From Pancytospora philotis (Eukaryota > Microsporidia): a stretch of 64,000 bases of DNA. Shown piece by piece: positions 16,204 through 25,725 of the stretch. How positions within the stretch are numbered: the first letter of the stretch is position 1; every line of letters starts with the position of its first letter. The stretch covers positions 1 to 64,000 of the forward strand of contig JALRLY010000261.1 in the NCBI GenBank assembly GCA_023647555.1, in the 5' to 3' direction. Under the pieces are notes generated by a model. It searched no databases. It saw only the letters and a program-made list of their open reading frames with translations, and was not told the origin of the DNA. The position numbers were made by a program, and so were the translations under genes.

Positions 16204-18048
16204 TTAATTCTTTTTCCTCTTTTGTACCTTGCCACTCCTTATGCGAGAGTTGGTTTCGCTCTCTTCTGCATCAACAGTTTTGACATACAGGTCCAGTTTT
16301 CGCCTCTTTAGCTTTTGAGCTTTCGGTGACTTAGTGGCCTGAGCGGATGTTTTACTCCGCGGCTGCCGAATATTTTCAGCGGTTAGGGTCGCCGTAGAGT
16401 CGTCAGATAGCGATGATAACCCATCCTGGTCGCTCAGACACAGTCTATCAGCCAAATCGAGGTCCAAATGATTGGGAGCTTCACCGTGCACAGGCTCTTC
16501 TTCTTCACGCTTATCCAGCGACCGCTCGTCAGCAGTGTGCCACGAGACGCTGGGAGTGCTGCGAGCAGAAAAGAACTCAAGATCATCATCCGACTTCACC
16601 GAGGCGGCGTCAGCCAAACTAGCAGAAGGATCGGCATTCACCGTAGGATCATCCAACCTCTCTGGTGCAGCAGATTCATCGTTCGATAGCTCCTCACTCT
16701 TCACAGCCACCGGCGGTACATTCTCGTAGCCAGGCTGTACATTCCCAGCGACTACAGGCTCCTGCACTGTAGTTTCAGTGTGCGTGTCCATCACATGCTC
16801 TCCGCACTCTTCGCTTGAGAGTGACTGGGGGACGGGACTAAAGGACCGGACCTCTTCGCTTGAGAGTGACTGGGGAACGGGACTAAAGGGCCGAATATCC
16901 TCATCGCTTGAGAATGAGAATGAGTGGGGGACGGGGCTAAAGGACCGAACATCCTCATCGCTATCTTCATCGTATATGAAAGAAGGCCGTCTGCGTGGCG
17001 CACTTAACTCTTGAGCTGCGCGCTGTGGTGGTACAACGGGTGTAGTGCTAGGATTCTCCACATGGGCATCGGATACACCAGATAGAGGATCAGCACTTCC
17101 AGCTTGATTGCTCATTTCCAAACTCTTCTCCCCCGGATTATCACTTTCGGTGGCTTTATGCGCGCCACCAGAAACACCATAGCCCAATGGATGAACCCAG
17201 TCCGCATCATCGTCCAACCGCACAGGGCTTGCGATCGGCTCCCTATGGTGCGTCGACACAGGGCTATGCCTGTGTGGAGAGGCACCACGTCCAATAACAG
17301 TAGCATCGGTGTTATTACCATACAAATTCTCATGGTCTACCGAATGATGATTGTTCCTATAAGTGTGCAACATACTACGATCATTACGCTCCGAATGCTC
17401 CTGGGTAGGGAAGCTCTTAAAGGACCGATCATCACGCTGCGCGTTACGACCAATGTTCGCGAAAGGTCTATTCCTATCATCATGCTGTGCGTTGCGACCG
17501 AAACCCGTAAAAGGCCTATTCCAATTGTCGGGTGACATGCCACGACTGTTACGCTCCGAATGCTCCTGAGTAGGAGAAGCATCCAAAGACTCCAAATCAT
17601 GCAATGCCTCAGGGCTTTTATAATCCAATGACTCCCTACTAGCAAAAGAGCTGGCAGAGGAACTGCCTGACAAGGGCCTCCTAGGACCGTTATCCCTCGA
17701 AGGCTCCCTAGCAGTGGGGGAGCCCCAATCAGACCAATCTCTAAATGATGTGTCATGATCGTTGCCTTTTGAACCCGTCTCGGGATGCGCCTGAGGAATC
17801 TCCACCTGGGAAGGGCCACCAGCGGGTTTCTCATGCTGTATGACTTCCTCTGTCTGGGGCTTTTCCTTCGGCTGCTCCTTCGGCCGTTCATACGCCGGTT
17901 CAATCGCCCCGACTGTGTCCAGCTCTACCCTCGGCCGCGGTATCTCCTCATCCTTCTTCCCCTGGGCAGTCGTGCAGCCCACGCGGTCAGCACCAAAAAG
18001 CAGCACCAATGTAATCGCCATAGTAATCCAGCTCTTGCTGCTTGACAT
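16204..18048 (-). CDS. large secreted, intrinsically disordered repeat protein, 614 aa
   Basis: The signal peptide (SKSWITMAITLVLLFGADRVGC) is followed by RPRVELDTVGAIEPAYERP, shared with the small secreted gene at 14544. The rest is low-complexity and acidic with internal repeats: PTQEHSERN twice, NRPF-x4-GRNAQ-x-DDR twice, and SFSPVP or PFSPVP four times between about residues 365 and 410. The C-terminus turns strongly basic (SGKVQKRKKN). There are no membrane segments. The build suits a spore-wall, polar-tube-associated or host-directed secreted protein, but nothing decides. The DNA repeats underlying the SFSPVP motif may vary in number between strains. Confidence 0.8.
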   Translation of the reverse strand: MSSSKSWITMAITLVLLFGADRVGCTTAQGKKDEEIPRPRVELDTVGAIEPAYERPKEQPKEKPQTEEVIQHEKPAGGPSQVEIPQAHPETGSKGNDHDTSFRDWSDWGSPTAREPSRDNGPRRPLSGSSSASSFASRESLDYKSPEALHDLESLDASPTQEHSERNSRGMSPDNWNRPFTGFGRNAQHDDRNRPFANIGRNAQRDDRSFKSFPTQEHSERNDRSMLHTYRNNHHSVDHENLYGNNTDATVIGRGASPHRHSPVSTHHREPIASPVRLDDDADWVHPLGYGVSGGAHKATESDNPGEKSLEMSNQAGSADPLSGVSDAHVENPSTTPVVPPQRAAQELSAPRRRPSFIYDEDSDEDVRSFSPVPHSFSFSSDEDIRPFSPVPQSLSSEEVRSFSPVPQSLSSEECGEHVMDTHTETTVQEPVVAGNVQPGYENVPPVAVKSEELSNDESAAPERLDDPTVNADPSASLADAASVKSDDDLEFFSARSTPSVSWHTADERSLDKREEEEPVHGEAPNHLDLDLADRLCLSDQDGLSSLSDDSTATLTAENIRQPRSKTSAQATKSPKAQKLKRRKLDLYVKTVDAEESETNSRIRSGKVQKRKKN

Positions 18049-18652
18049 GGGGTCTGGGGCGAAGCATTCCTTATAGGTCAGTAAAAGGGGCGTAAATGCA
18101 ATAAGGGGGAAAATTACTAAAAGGGGATCGGCTGCTCTGATAAACAGCTGCAGATGGTATTTTTAAGCGAAAATGTCTGAAAGTAGGAACTTTTTGGTTA
18201 TTGGCTCAATTTATTGGAAGTTCACTTTGCAACTTTGCTGTTTTGACACTCTTTGTAAGCAAGAAGCAGAAAATCATTACTATACAGGCAGGATACACCA
18301 GCAATTTTGTAGTAGACTTTCAACTTTATACCCATTGAAATGGCTGGTGTTTATCCCTGTTCTAATACATTCAAGCATTCATTGCTTATCCATTGCTTCT
18401 GCTTAGTAAAAGGCCGAGTCGTCTTTCCGTCTTGATGCATGCACACAGTTATTAGCAGGTAGGTGGCTCACCTAACAATAGTGTATGCAAGCAATAACGA
18501 CTGTCTGCGTCAGTTATTGAGTTACTTAGCTCTCATTACCATACTAAATATTTTCAGCAGTGTGTCCTCGGTACTATTGTGATTGAAGATAGCAGTAACA
18601 CACGCACCGCCCAGCAGCAACGACACAACAAAGCAGCTCGAAAACAAATTTA
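18049..18652. other. intergenic, no gene seen
   Basis: About 600 bases upstream of the 614-aa secreted gene. Short open frames exist but lack promoter elements or recognisable composition. Contains two GGGG-rich stretches near 18085-18125. Confidence 0.5.
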
Positions 18653-19051
18653 TTAGTCCTTGATTCTCCGCTTGGCCTTCTCCATGTTCCTCTTCTCGGT
18701 ACCGAAGATGTTGCGCCGCTTGACGCGCTCCTGCTTCTTGGTGATACGCTTCACCTTGAACGGCGCCTCGCCGGTCAGGCGCGTGGTGACAAACGCACGC
18801 TCGATCTTCTTCAGATCATCGGTGGAGTTGTACATGTGGGCGCGCGCGACGGACTCGTGGATGCCGAAGCCGGTCTTGACGCTGTGCACGTAGATCTGGC
18901 CCGCGGGGACTGCGTAGTTCGAGCTGAGCTCGGAGGTGATCACCTCCTTGTTCGGCGTGGACTGGTTCCTGTGTGTGATGGAGAGCTCGAGCTCCCTCCT
19001 GCTGAGGAGCGCGTTCGTGTTGAACTTCGTCACCTTTATGGAGATAGCCAT
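18653..19051 (-). CDS. RPS24: small ribosomal subunit protein eS24
   Basis: The 132-residue product matches eS24: an N-terminal beta sheet with IKVTKFNTNALLSRREL, ITHRN and PNKEVITSEL, then VHSVKTGFGIHESVARAHMYNS, and a basic tail with KKQERVKRRN. The upstream in-frame ATG (19129) is disfavoured because a double promoter element (19061-19080) sits between it and the ATG at 19051. The stop is followed at once by TAAATTTG. Confidence 0.94.
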   Translation of the reverse strand: MAISIKVTKFNTNALLSRRELELSITHRNQSTPNKEVITSELSSNYAVPAGQIYVHSVKTGFGIHESVARAHMYNSTDDLKKIERAFVTTRLTGEAPFKVKRITKKQERVKRRNIFGTEKRNMEKAKRRIKD

Positions 19052-19061
19052 TACGGGGACC

Positions 19062-19080
19062 AAAATTTTACAAAATTTTA
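19062..19080 (-). promoter_or_regulatory. double AAAATTTTG promoter element of eS24
   Basis: Two exact ten-base tandem copies, 10 nt before the ATG. Double copies are seen at both ribosomal protein genes of the window. Confidence 0.75.
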
Positions 19081-19258
19081 CCACGGGCGACTCGGAAAAG
19101 TTTTGCCTGCGCGGCGGCTTGCATGGCACCCGTCGTTGGATATAACCGCCGAAGCTGTCTGCAGCATCGGTTTAGTAGAGTCTACCAACTGCTGCTACCT
19201 TTAGATTTCTAGCTTAGGCCAGAAAAGCAAAATTCTGCATGTGCAAATCCGGGCACTG

Positions 19259-20203
19259 TCATTCGCTCCCCGGCGCTTCCAGCCCGCAGAATTTTGGGAC
19301 CGCGTACTCCTCGATGAGGCTCGAACTGTAGGACACATGCAGCGTGTCGCCGTGCAGGCAGATATCGGTTATGGGGAACTTCCCGAAGAAGCGGCCGAGC
19401 AGCCGGAGCTCGTGGTCGTAGAAGAGGACGCTGCTTCCTGAGATGGCGACCACCGCCTGTCCGCATAGAATGATCTTCTTGACGGGCTCGGCGGTCTCGC
19501 AGAATATGAATGCGTCCTCCCCGTCCGCCGCCCTTGCAATCTTGGCGGACACGAGCGCCATGAATATGTGCCTGCCGCAGACTGCCACGGAGAGCGGCGT
19601 TTCTTTGAAGTCCGGGAGGGCGAGCAGACTGGCGCCGTGAATGGCTGGTTCACTTTGGTGGCTTGTATCAGCATCTTCCTGGTGCGGTATCTGGTCCTGC
19701 GTCTCGTCGCCGATCCAGCCCACAAAGTCGCTGATGCGGAGCACCCTGCCGCCCTCGAAGGCCAGGTAGACCGCCTGCCCGGCGACTGCGCATGCCGAGC
19801 AGCCGTACTTGCGGACCGCGCTGGGCAGCAGGCGCTCGAGGGCGAGCCTGTGGGTGATCCGCTTCTCCTCGGCAGAGAATACTATGAGGCAGGTCTCGCT
19901 GAGCGTGCAGAGCCGCTGCCCCACCTTGAACGAGATGCTCAGCAGCGGCACGGGGCCGAGCGTGTGCAGCGCGCCGTCGAAGAATAGGACCTCGCTGCGG
20001 AGCGCCAGGTACAGCAGGTCGCCGCTCACGAGCGTGCTGAGGGCCCTGGAGGAGAGCGGATGTGTGTAGCGGACGGCGGAGCGTCTGTTGATCTGCACGA
20101 TGGCCGTGTCTGTCATCGCGTAGACGTACTGCGCAGAGACGCCGAAGCACGCGAGCCCCGGGCAGCAGCGGTACGTGAAGATCTTTTCCAGTGCCACCTC
20201 CAT
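19259..20203 (-). CDS. beta-propeller-like protein of unknown function, 314 aa
   Basis: The sequence is almost wholly short beta strands separated by turns, with repeating units such as SSVLFYDHELRLLGRFFG and ITDICLHGDTLHVSYSSS near the end. This is the pattern of a WD40-type or related propeller of about seven blades, though canonical GH and WD dipeptides are missing. Such proteins are scaffolds in ribosome assembly, vesicle coats or transcription complexes. No signal peptide. An AATATTTTTC element lies about 22 nt before the ATG. Confidence 0.65.
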   Translation of the reverse strand: MEVALEKIFTYRCCPGLACFGVSAQYVYAMTDTAIVQINRRSAVRYTHPLSSRALSTLVSGDLLYLALRSEVLFFDGALHTLGPVPLLSISFKVGQRLCTLSETCLIVFSAEEKRITHRLALERLLPSAVRKYGCSACAVAGQAVYLAFEGGRVLRISDFVGWIGDETQDQIPHQEDADTSHQSEPAIHGASLLALPDFKETPLSVAVCGRHIFMALVSAKIARAADGEDAFIFCETAEPVKKIILCGQAVVAISGSSVLFYDHELRLLGRFFGKFPITDICLHGDTLHVSYSSSLIEEYAVPKFCGLEAPGSE

Positions 20204-20496
20204 GGCACGGCGTGCGCGCTGAAAAATATTCGCTGCTTGGCGGCGGCAGGAAATGCCGCAAGAGAGAACAGGGCCGTGGCTCGCTACAAATGCTGCAGTA
20301 AGCTAATCACAAGTAAGTTTGCATTGGAATAGCCATGCCATCGCGACAACCCGTGATAAAAATTAACTATGCATACAGTAAAATTAGAAAATAATGCATA
20401 TAGCATAGAGTTTACATTCTATTCGAGTATGCGCATACTCTATTTGTATTTTTAATATGCATATTTTGAACTATTTTACTGATATTAAATTTTGTT
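20204..20496. other. AT-rich divergent intergenic region
   Basis: About 290 bases between divergent genes, strongly AT-rich with ATGCATA-type repeats (20375-20465). No gene seen. The final bases carry the promoter element of the next gene. Confidence 0.5.
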
Positions 20497-20507
20497 AAAA
20501 TTTTTGC
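20497..20507 (+). promoter_or_regulatory. AAAATTTTTGC promoter element
   Basis: Precedes the ATG at 20522 by 14 nt, with CCC just before the ATG; an exception to the usual TATA-type promoter of secreted genes. Confidence 0.6.
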
Positions 20508-20521
20508 GCAGAGAGCGTCCC

Positions 20522-22219
20522 ATGATCGTATCAGTATTATTTGCGCTGATGCAGTTAGCCGCTAGCATCAAAAAAGTGGGCAAGAAAGCGATTCCCGATA
20601 AGATTGCCCCGCTGCATCCGCGCGCAGCCAAGCCAGCGCCCACCAATCCCCAGACCGTCCCGCTCTTTAAACCGGAGACAGCAGCGGCTGCCCCCGTTGT
20701 GCCAGCCGGTGCGCTCGTGCCCGCTTGCAATAGCCAGAGCCAGCGATTCATGGGTAGCGGCGCCCTCGTTACCAAACAGATATCCACGCTTAAATCTGTG
20801 TGGTTCACCAATGACCCGAAAGTCCTGCCGTATAAGGAACATGGGCGATGCTGCGACTTCATGGATATGAAGGATAAGATTGAGTGGTTCACAAACTACA
20901 GATACGATGGCAAGAATCCCATCATCGAAGTGAGTGCGGATGTCCATTTGCCCCACTACGCCAGCGCTCACAATGACCTGGTACCGCTGCGTTTCTGCGA
21001 TGCGTGCACCTGGACATTTGGCAGTATCTACAACTTCCTGATGTCCCTACTCGAGAACGGGGTGATGGCGTCCAACGGCCTGCTGACGCCGGGCGCCGAA
21101 CAGGACGCCTCTGCGGAGATATTTGAGGGGTATCTGTACAACGAGAAGACCGACCAAATGTTCATAGCGCATGATGGCGTGAAGTACTATCTGCCTTACC
21201 TTTTCCGTAGCACCGATGCAAACAGCGCTGTCGAGACCGCCACCGGGATTTATGACTATATGCGATTGATGGAGCTGGAAGTTTCAACCGATAAGAGCGG
21301 CCGCACGGTCTATTTGCCGCGGGGACCATGGATATCTCTGCTGGTCACAGAGAAGCTGCTGACGTTCGTTCCGATAAACGAATCTGATATTTGTATGGAG
21401 ATGAAAAACGGAAATAGCTGCACGCTAAGTGAATTAGCCCAGGGCAGATACAGTCGTCACAAGTCCAACGTGCTACGGCAGGCATCCGCGGCCCATGCGC
21501 TCAGTCCGTACCAGAGTTTGGTGCAGGTTACTGAGATCTCCAGCACGCCGTTCATCAAGGGAGCTCATTGTATTAAGTTCTGGAAGGAAAACCCGGCATT
21601 GCTGAATAAGGTCGCGGAAGAGCGCAGGAGGGAGGAAGAACGCAAGCGGAAAGAGGCGGAGCGCGAAGAAAAGCGTAGGAGAGAGGAGGCGGAGCGCGAG
21701 GAAGCACGCAGGAGGGAGGAAGCCGAGCGCGAAGAAGCACGCAGGAGGGAGGAAGCGGAGCGCGAGGAAAGGCGCAAGAGAGAAAAAGCCGAGCTCGAGG
21801 AAAAGCGCAGGATGAACGAAGAGCGCAAGAAGAGAGATGCAGCTAAGAAAAATAAAGGTGTTAATAGCATTGCGCCCGACACCTCTGCTGGCACTAACGG
21901 TTCTGGCTCCGCTGGTAATTCTGGCTCATCGGGGAAGCCTAAGCCGTCTGGCAGTCCCGGACAATCAGGGAACACTAAGCCGTCGGGTGGCTCGGGCTCT
22001 TCGGGAAGTTCTGGCTCTTCGGGAAGCTACAGCTCGTCGAGCGGCTCCGGATCATCCATATCCCCGAGTCTGTCCGTTCCGGAAGCCCAGGAAGCGAAGG
22101 CAGCAGTTTCCAAGAAACCCAGCTCACCGTCGCGCAGCACCATCATTATCATCGTGGTCATAGCCGTTGTTGTTCCCGTCGGCTTTGGAGCGGTTTTCTA
22201 CTTCATGAAGTACAAATGA
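20522..22219 (+). CDS. type I membrane protein with ER/K helix and Gly/Ser stalk, 565 aa
   Basis: Domains in order: signal peptide (MIVSVLFALMQLAAS), an unrecognised globular ectodomain with several cysteines (about 60-350), a charged arginine/glutamate repeat with period 11 (about 360-440, units such as REEAEREEARR), a Gly/Ser/Pro-rich stalk (about 445-530), and one C-terminal transmembrane helix (about 538-561) followed by the short tail MKYK. The charged repeat fits a stable single alpha-helix rather than a dimeric coil. The protein should sit on a membrane with its head held away from it by helix plus stalk, for example at the spore or cell surface. I do not recognise the head domain. The stop is followed by GTAAATC. 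Confidence 0.82.
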   Translation: MIVSVLFALMQLAASIKKVGKKAIPDKIAPLHPRAAKPAPTNPQTVPLFKPETAAAAPVVPAGALVPACNSQSQRFMGSGALVTKQISTLKSVWFTNDPKVLPYKEHGRCCDFMDMKDKIEWFTNYRYDGKNPIIEVSADVHLPHYASAHNDLVPLRFCDACTWTFGSIYNFLMSLLENGVMASNGLLTPGAEQDASAEIFEGYLYNEKTDQMFIAHDGVKYYLPYLFRSTDANSAVETATGIYDYMRLMELEVSTDKSGRTVYLPRGPWISLLVTEKLLTFVPINESDICMEMKNGNSCTLSELAQGRYSRHKSNVLRQASAAHALSPYQSLVQVTEISSTPFIKGAHCIKFWKENPALLNKVAEERRREEERKRKEAEREEKRRREEAEREEARRREEAEREEARRREEAEREERRKREKAELEEKRRMNEERKKRDAAKKNKGVNSIAPDTSAGTNGSGSAGNSGSSGKPKPSGSPGQSGNTKPSGGSGSSGSSGSSGSYSSSSGSGSSISPSLSVPEAQEAKAAVSKKPSSPSRSTIIIIVVIAVVVPVGFGAVFYFMKYK

Positions 22220-22382
22220 GTAAATCGTTAAGTTCCCGGGTATCCACCTGCTCAGCGGTTCGCTTGAAGCCCAGAGCTGATCGAACAATGCACACTTTTC
22301 AAACAAAGGCGGTTTATTGGACAATGATGCTAGCGCCAGCCAGTTTGCGCAGCATGGCAGGCTCCAGTGCACAGAAGCTATT

Positions 22383-22976
22383 TTACTGGCCGAAGAATTT
22401 TATGAGCTTGCCGATGAAGAGAACATCCTCAGTGAAGCGCAGCGTATTCAGGTAGCCGGCATATCCCTGTATCTTCTCGTATTCTTGGGCTGCAGCCTCA
22501 TTTAATCTCTGCTCTTTTGCATGGGCTGCAGCGTCTTCCGTATCAAGCTCCATCACTCTGCTAACCAGGGCGTTCTTTTCGCTCTCGGACATGCCGATGT
22601 ATTCATAGCACCTGAGGAGGTCGCGCACAGAAGAACGCACAGTATGCCTATCCTTCTGGGTGTACGCCTTAATGTACCGCCTGAACAGCCTGATCCTGCG
22701 GTACAGCTCTGCCAGCTCATTCCGCTTGCACCTGCCCGGGCCCTTATGGCTCGTCAGCGCCGCATCGAAAAAGTCGCCCCTCGAGCGCATATCCTCGCTG
22801 CACAGCGCGCGATCAGGGAAGTACTTGCGGCAGTTCTTAATTATGGACCTTGCAAGCGCGTAACAGAGCTCTACGCCGCATTCCTCGGCCATGCCCGTGC
22901 TGCTCGCGTCGAAAGACTCCTCGTCGAGCTTCCTTCGCGTTAGTTTCTTGGGGCGTGTCGCACCGTTGCGGGTCAT
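22383..22976 (-). CDS. helical protein of unknown function, 197 aa
   Basis: I do not recognise this protein. It begins with a basic stretch (TRPKKLTRRKL), has no signal peptide, and is otherwise helical with scattered cysteines and a basic segment GPGRCKRNELAELYRRIR. The start is the first ATG after an upstream stop. Composition of third positions is GC-rich but mixed. A nuclear or cytosolic role is likely, but nothing more can be said. Confidence 0.6.
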   Translation of the reverse strand: MTRNGATRPKKLTRRKLDEESFDASSTGMAEECGVELCYALARSIIKNCRKYFPDRALCSEDMRSRGDFFDAALTSHKGPGRCKRNELAELYRRIRLFRRYIKAYTQKDRHTVRSSVRDLLRCYEYIGMSESEKNALVSRVMELDTEDAAAHAKEQRLNEAAAQEYEKIQGYAGYLNTLRFTEDVLFIGKLIKFFGQ

Positions 22977-23419
22977 AGGGCTGCCTGGCCGTCAGGATAT
23001 TGTTAATATTAGTGCAATCAAGCACTAACCGGTGATTTAACCAGTTTTTAAGCAAGTGAATAGTGAATCATAGAAGTAAGCGGCTCATTACATGACTAAA
23101 CTAGTCCAGAGTTGATTGCGATGCGGGCTTATAAGAAGCTGTGCATTGCTTTACGCGCATGGGCTCTATACTCTGTCGAGTCCAGACGAAAATCAATATT
23201 TGATTATTCTAAATTCCAAGAACTTTTGCGAGCTCAGAAAGAGATGGTGCCAATCATCTCAACTTATAGCTGATTAAATACTAGTAATGGAATCATAATA
23301 GCATATAGCTACAGCGCATGAGCTTTTATCCAACCCTGATGCTCAGCAAAATAAAACGATAACCATAAGGCACACACAGCAACGTGATATGAATTTACTG
23401 AAGCCCGATTCTATGCTGC
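22977..23419. other. intergenic, no feature seen
   Basis: About 440 bases, AT-rich; no open frame, RNA gene or clear repeat supported. Confidence 0.5.
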
Positions 23420-24253
23420 CTAGTTGCAGCCGAACTTGTGATCCATTGCCGACAGCGCCACGCAGAACGCGTTCAGCGGCGTCCACGGATGCGAGAAGTC
23501 CAGGATGTACGCGTCGTCGCGCTCCTTGCCGAACGTCAGCGTGATGTAGTTCGGGTCCAGCGGGTGGATGATCTGCATGTTGCGCACGCTCGGCTGCGTG
23601 ATGCGCCCATTGAAGTTGAGGCTGTAGCTCATCGTGTCGTGGTTGAAGTACGGCTTCTTGTTGCACAGCTCCAGGTTGTCCAGCTTCACCACGAACGTGC
23701 GCGGGCTGCTGCGCTGCAGGAAGGTGGTCTCGTACTTGATGCACAGGCTGCCGTCCAGGCTGTAGCGCGTGCCGAAGATGTTCGCGCGCAGCTGCGCAAT
23801 TAGCTTGTCGTTCTCGAGCGACGAGTAGATGTTGAAGCCGTACAGCGTGCGCCGCGAGTGCAGCATCTTGGTGCCGTCGCTGTGCTTGTAGACGTAGGTA
23901 TTATTGAACAGCACGCTCTCTATGATGACGGTGCCCCGGGAGATCATCCCCAGCGGCAGCTTCGCGTTCACCACGTCGTTCAGGCAGCTGTCTACGGTCT
24001 GCCCGAGCGCAGGCGCGCCCACGAATCTGTTCGGCTGCAGCTCCTCGAGGTCCTCGCTGCGCAGCCCGTCGCGCAGGATCTGTCTGAAACGGTCGATCGG
24101 CGCGTCATCCTGGGCCTCGTCGACTATGACGGCGTGCTCGATCTCCTCCGCCTCGTCGATGGTGAGCGCAACGGGCCTGTCTGCCGCGCGCTCGCGCCGT
24201 TCGGTGTCCAGCGCCATCGCATCCGCCATTTCTTCATCACGCATAGGCCTCAT
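23420..24253 (-). CDS. tubby-like protein
   Basis: The C-terminal two thirds is a tubby domain, a beta barrel around a central helix that binds phosphatidylinositol 4,5-bisphosphate. Diagnostic features are the segment PSVRNMQIIHPLDPNYITLTF and the C-terminal helix reading PLNAFCVALSAMDHKFGCN, matching the family ending in which the last residues are K-x-A/G-C-x. The N-terminal 70 residues are acidic and unstructured. The start at 24253 (context GTCCCCATG) follows a TTTATT element; ATGs at 24301 and 24244 are alternatives. Tubby proteins tie phosphoinositide signals to transcription or trafficking in other eukaryotes; the role here is unknown. Confidence 0.88.
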   Translation of the reverse strand: MRPMRDEEMADAMALDTERRERAADRPVALTIDEAEEIEHAVIVDEAQDDAPIDRFRQILRDGLRSEDLEELQPNRFVGAPALGQTVDSCLNDVVNAKLPLGMISRGTVIIESVLFNNTYVYKHSDGTKMLHSRRTLYGFNIYSSLENDKLIAQLRANIFGTRYSLDGSLCIKYETTFLQRSSPRTFVVKLDNLELCNKKPYFNHDTMSYSLNFNGRITQPSVRNMQIIHPLDPNYITLTFGKERDDAYILDFSHPWTPLNAFCVALSAMDHKFGCN

Positions 24254-25038
24254 GGGGACAAAGGGATAGAATAAATAACCGCCAGCTGTTTCAAATATCA
24301 TTTATCCGTCGGTGCGCAGCCCCTCGTTCGTGCTGCTCTCATTGGGCTTTTGTGCGCGGCGCCTGCGTACTGGTCCCGCCCCGGCGCCGAGACCAATAAT
24401 TTTTCAAACAGATTGGCGAACCGCCCAATGAGGCATCGGGGAGAAAGTGCCGAGGGCGGGACGGCATGGGGCTCATTTGCCTGCTTTTTGAACACCAGAA
24501 TACTGTATGATGATCAATGATGAAACCGCCTCGGCGGATTGGCTCAGGAGGTCATCGCAGTAATGCAGCGGTATTCACATCTATTATTGCTGCCAGAGTT
24601 AGCTTAACTGCCTAGGCTAGCCTAGCGCCGTTTTATAGGCCTATTCCCACTAGCGCATGTCTACTCGTAGAAAGACAAAGAAACGCGTGTTTCCCTGGAC
24701 CGTTGATTTTTCGTTGTTCGTTGTCGCTGCTATGCCGGCTAGCTGGTGCATACAAAAATTGCCCAGTCAGCACGGGCCCCTGTAATGTTTCTTATCAACT
24801 GCTAACTGTCATAATATTGGCAGCATCAGAAACATTTCAGCCCGATGCATCACCGGAGGAGCGCGATCACGCCCTGCTCGGACACACTGGCTCGACAGGC
24901 GCTTCCTACTGGTGGCCCGTGCGCCAGCAGAGTTTTGATATTCCCGAGGCAATATTAAAAACGCGCCTATCATGCATTTGATGAGTAATATTGCGCAATG
25001 GCAGTTTAATAAAATATACAGCCGCGGCAGGAGAAGGG
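24254..25038. other. intergenic, no established gene
   Basis: Almost 800 bases. A longer plus-strand frame (24703-24981) has no ATG. An AATTTTTC element near 24409 is followed by CCCAATG at 24428, opening a 30-codon frame to 24520; this may be a tiny gene or chance. A minus-strand frame (24298-24495) has no supporting features. Confidence 0.4.
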
Positions 25039-25404
25039 ATGAGCACAGACCAGGGAGGCGAGCACAGCGAGTTGGACTACGATGCGCTGCTGGGCCTGCT
25101 CAAGCTCCGCCGCTACCACAACGAAAGCGCGTACATCGGGCACAGCTACCGCTACAAGAGCATGCACCAGCTGCGCGTGCTCTACGGCATCCTCAAGCTT
25201 ACGGCGTACCCGAACTGGCAGACGCGCGACACGCTCGGGATTCTGCTCAACTTGAATCCGCGGTCCATCCAGATCTGGTTCCAGAACATGCGGCAGATGC
25301 GCGAGAAGACGCTGGGACACGACCTGGAGAGCTACAAGCGGACCAAGAGCGTGACCACGTCGGTGATCGTGGATATCTTCATGCGCTGCTGGAGCGGCGA
25401 CTAG
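25039..25404 (+). CDS. homeodomain transcription factor
   Basis: The 121-residue protein has a homeodomain in its second half: a helix 1/2 region (SMHQLRVLYGILKLTAYPNW, then TRDTLGILLNL) and a recognition helix NPRSIQIWFQNMRQMREK containing the invariant W-F-x-N with Asn51 and Arg53. This marks a DNA-binding regulator. Homeodomain proteins of this small size are known in microsporidia. ATG at 25039 is the first true ATG of the frame; AATAAAATATA lies about 30 nt upstream. Target genes unknown. Confidence 0.9.
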   Translation: MSTDQGGEHSELDYDALLGLLKLRRYHNESAYIGHSYRYKSMHQLRVLYGILKLTAYPNWQTRDTLGILLNLNPRSIQIWFQNMRQMREKTLGHDLESYKRTKSVTTSVIVDIFMRCWSGD

Positions 25405-25725
25405 AATAAATGTTTTAGAATTCTATAACCGATGTCGTGATTTTATTAGTATTCTAGGCATTTGATCCGTATTCTTTGAAATGGCTGTCGCCTTTGCCTG
25501 AATAGTCCAGGTAACTAAAATGTATTGAAATAGCGCTGAGTCCAATGCGTTGCAGCGCTATCATTGAGTCGGTCGCCGCCAAAACAGCCAGATAATCAAA
25601 TATTCATTCAATTATCCGAATGCGCTCTAATGAAAATTCAAATTGATACAGAATGACAAATGAAACGAACACCGAATACACAAATAAGATACAAATAACG
25701 CCGCAATAACATTCAATTTTAATAT
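25405..25725. other. intergenic, no feature seen
   Basis: About 320 bases between convergent genes, AT-rich; nothing supported. Confidence 0.5.

Noticed and set aside
24703..24981. 92-codon frame upstream of the homeodomain gene
   Set aside because: Begins at TTG, contains no ATG, and no element precedes it.
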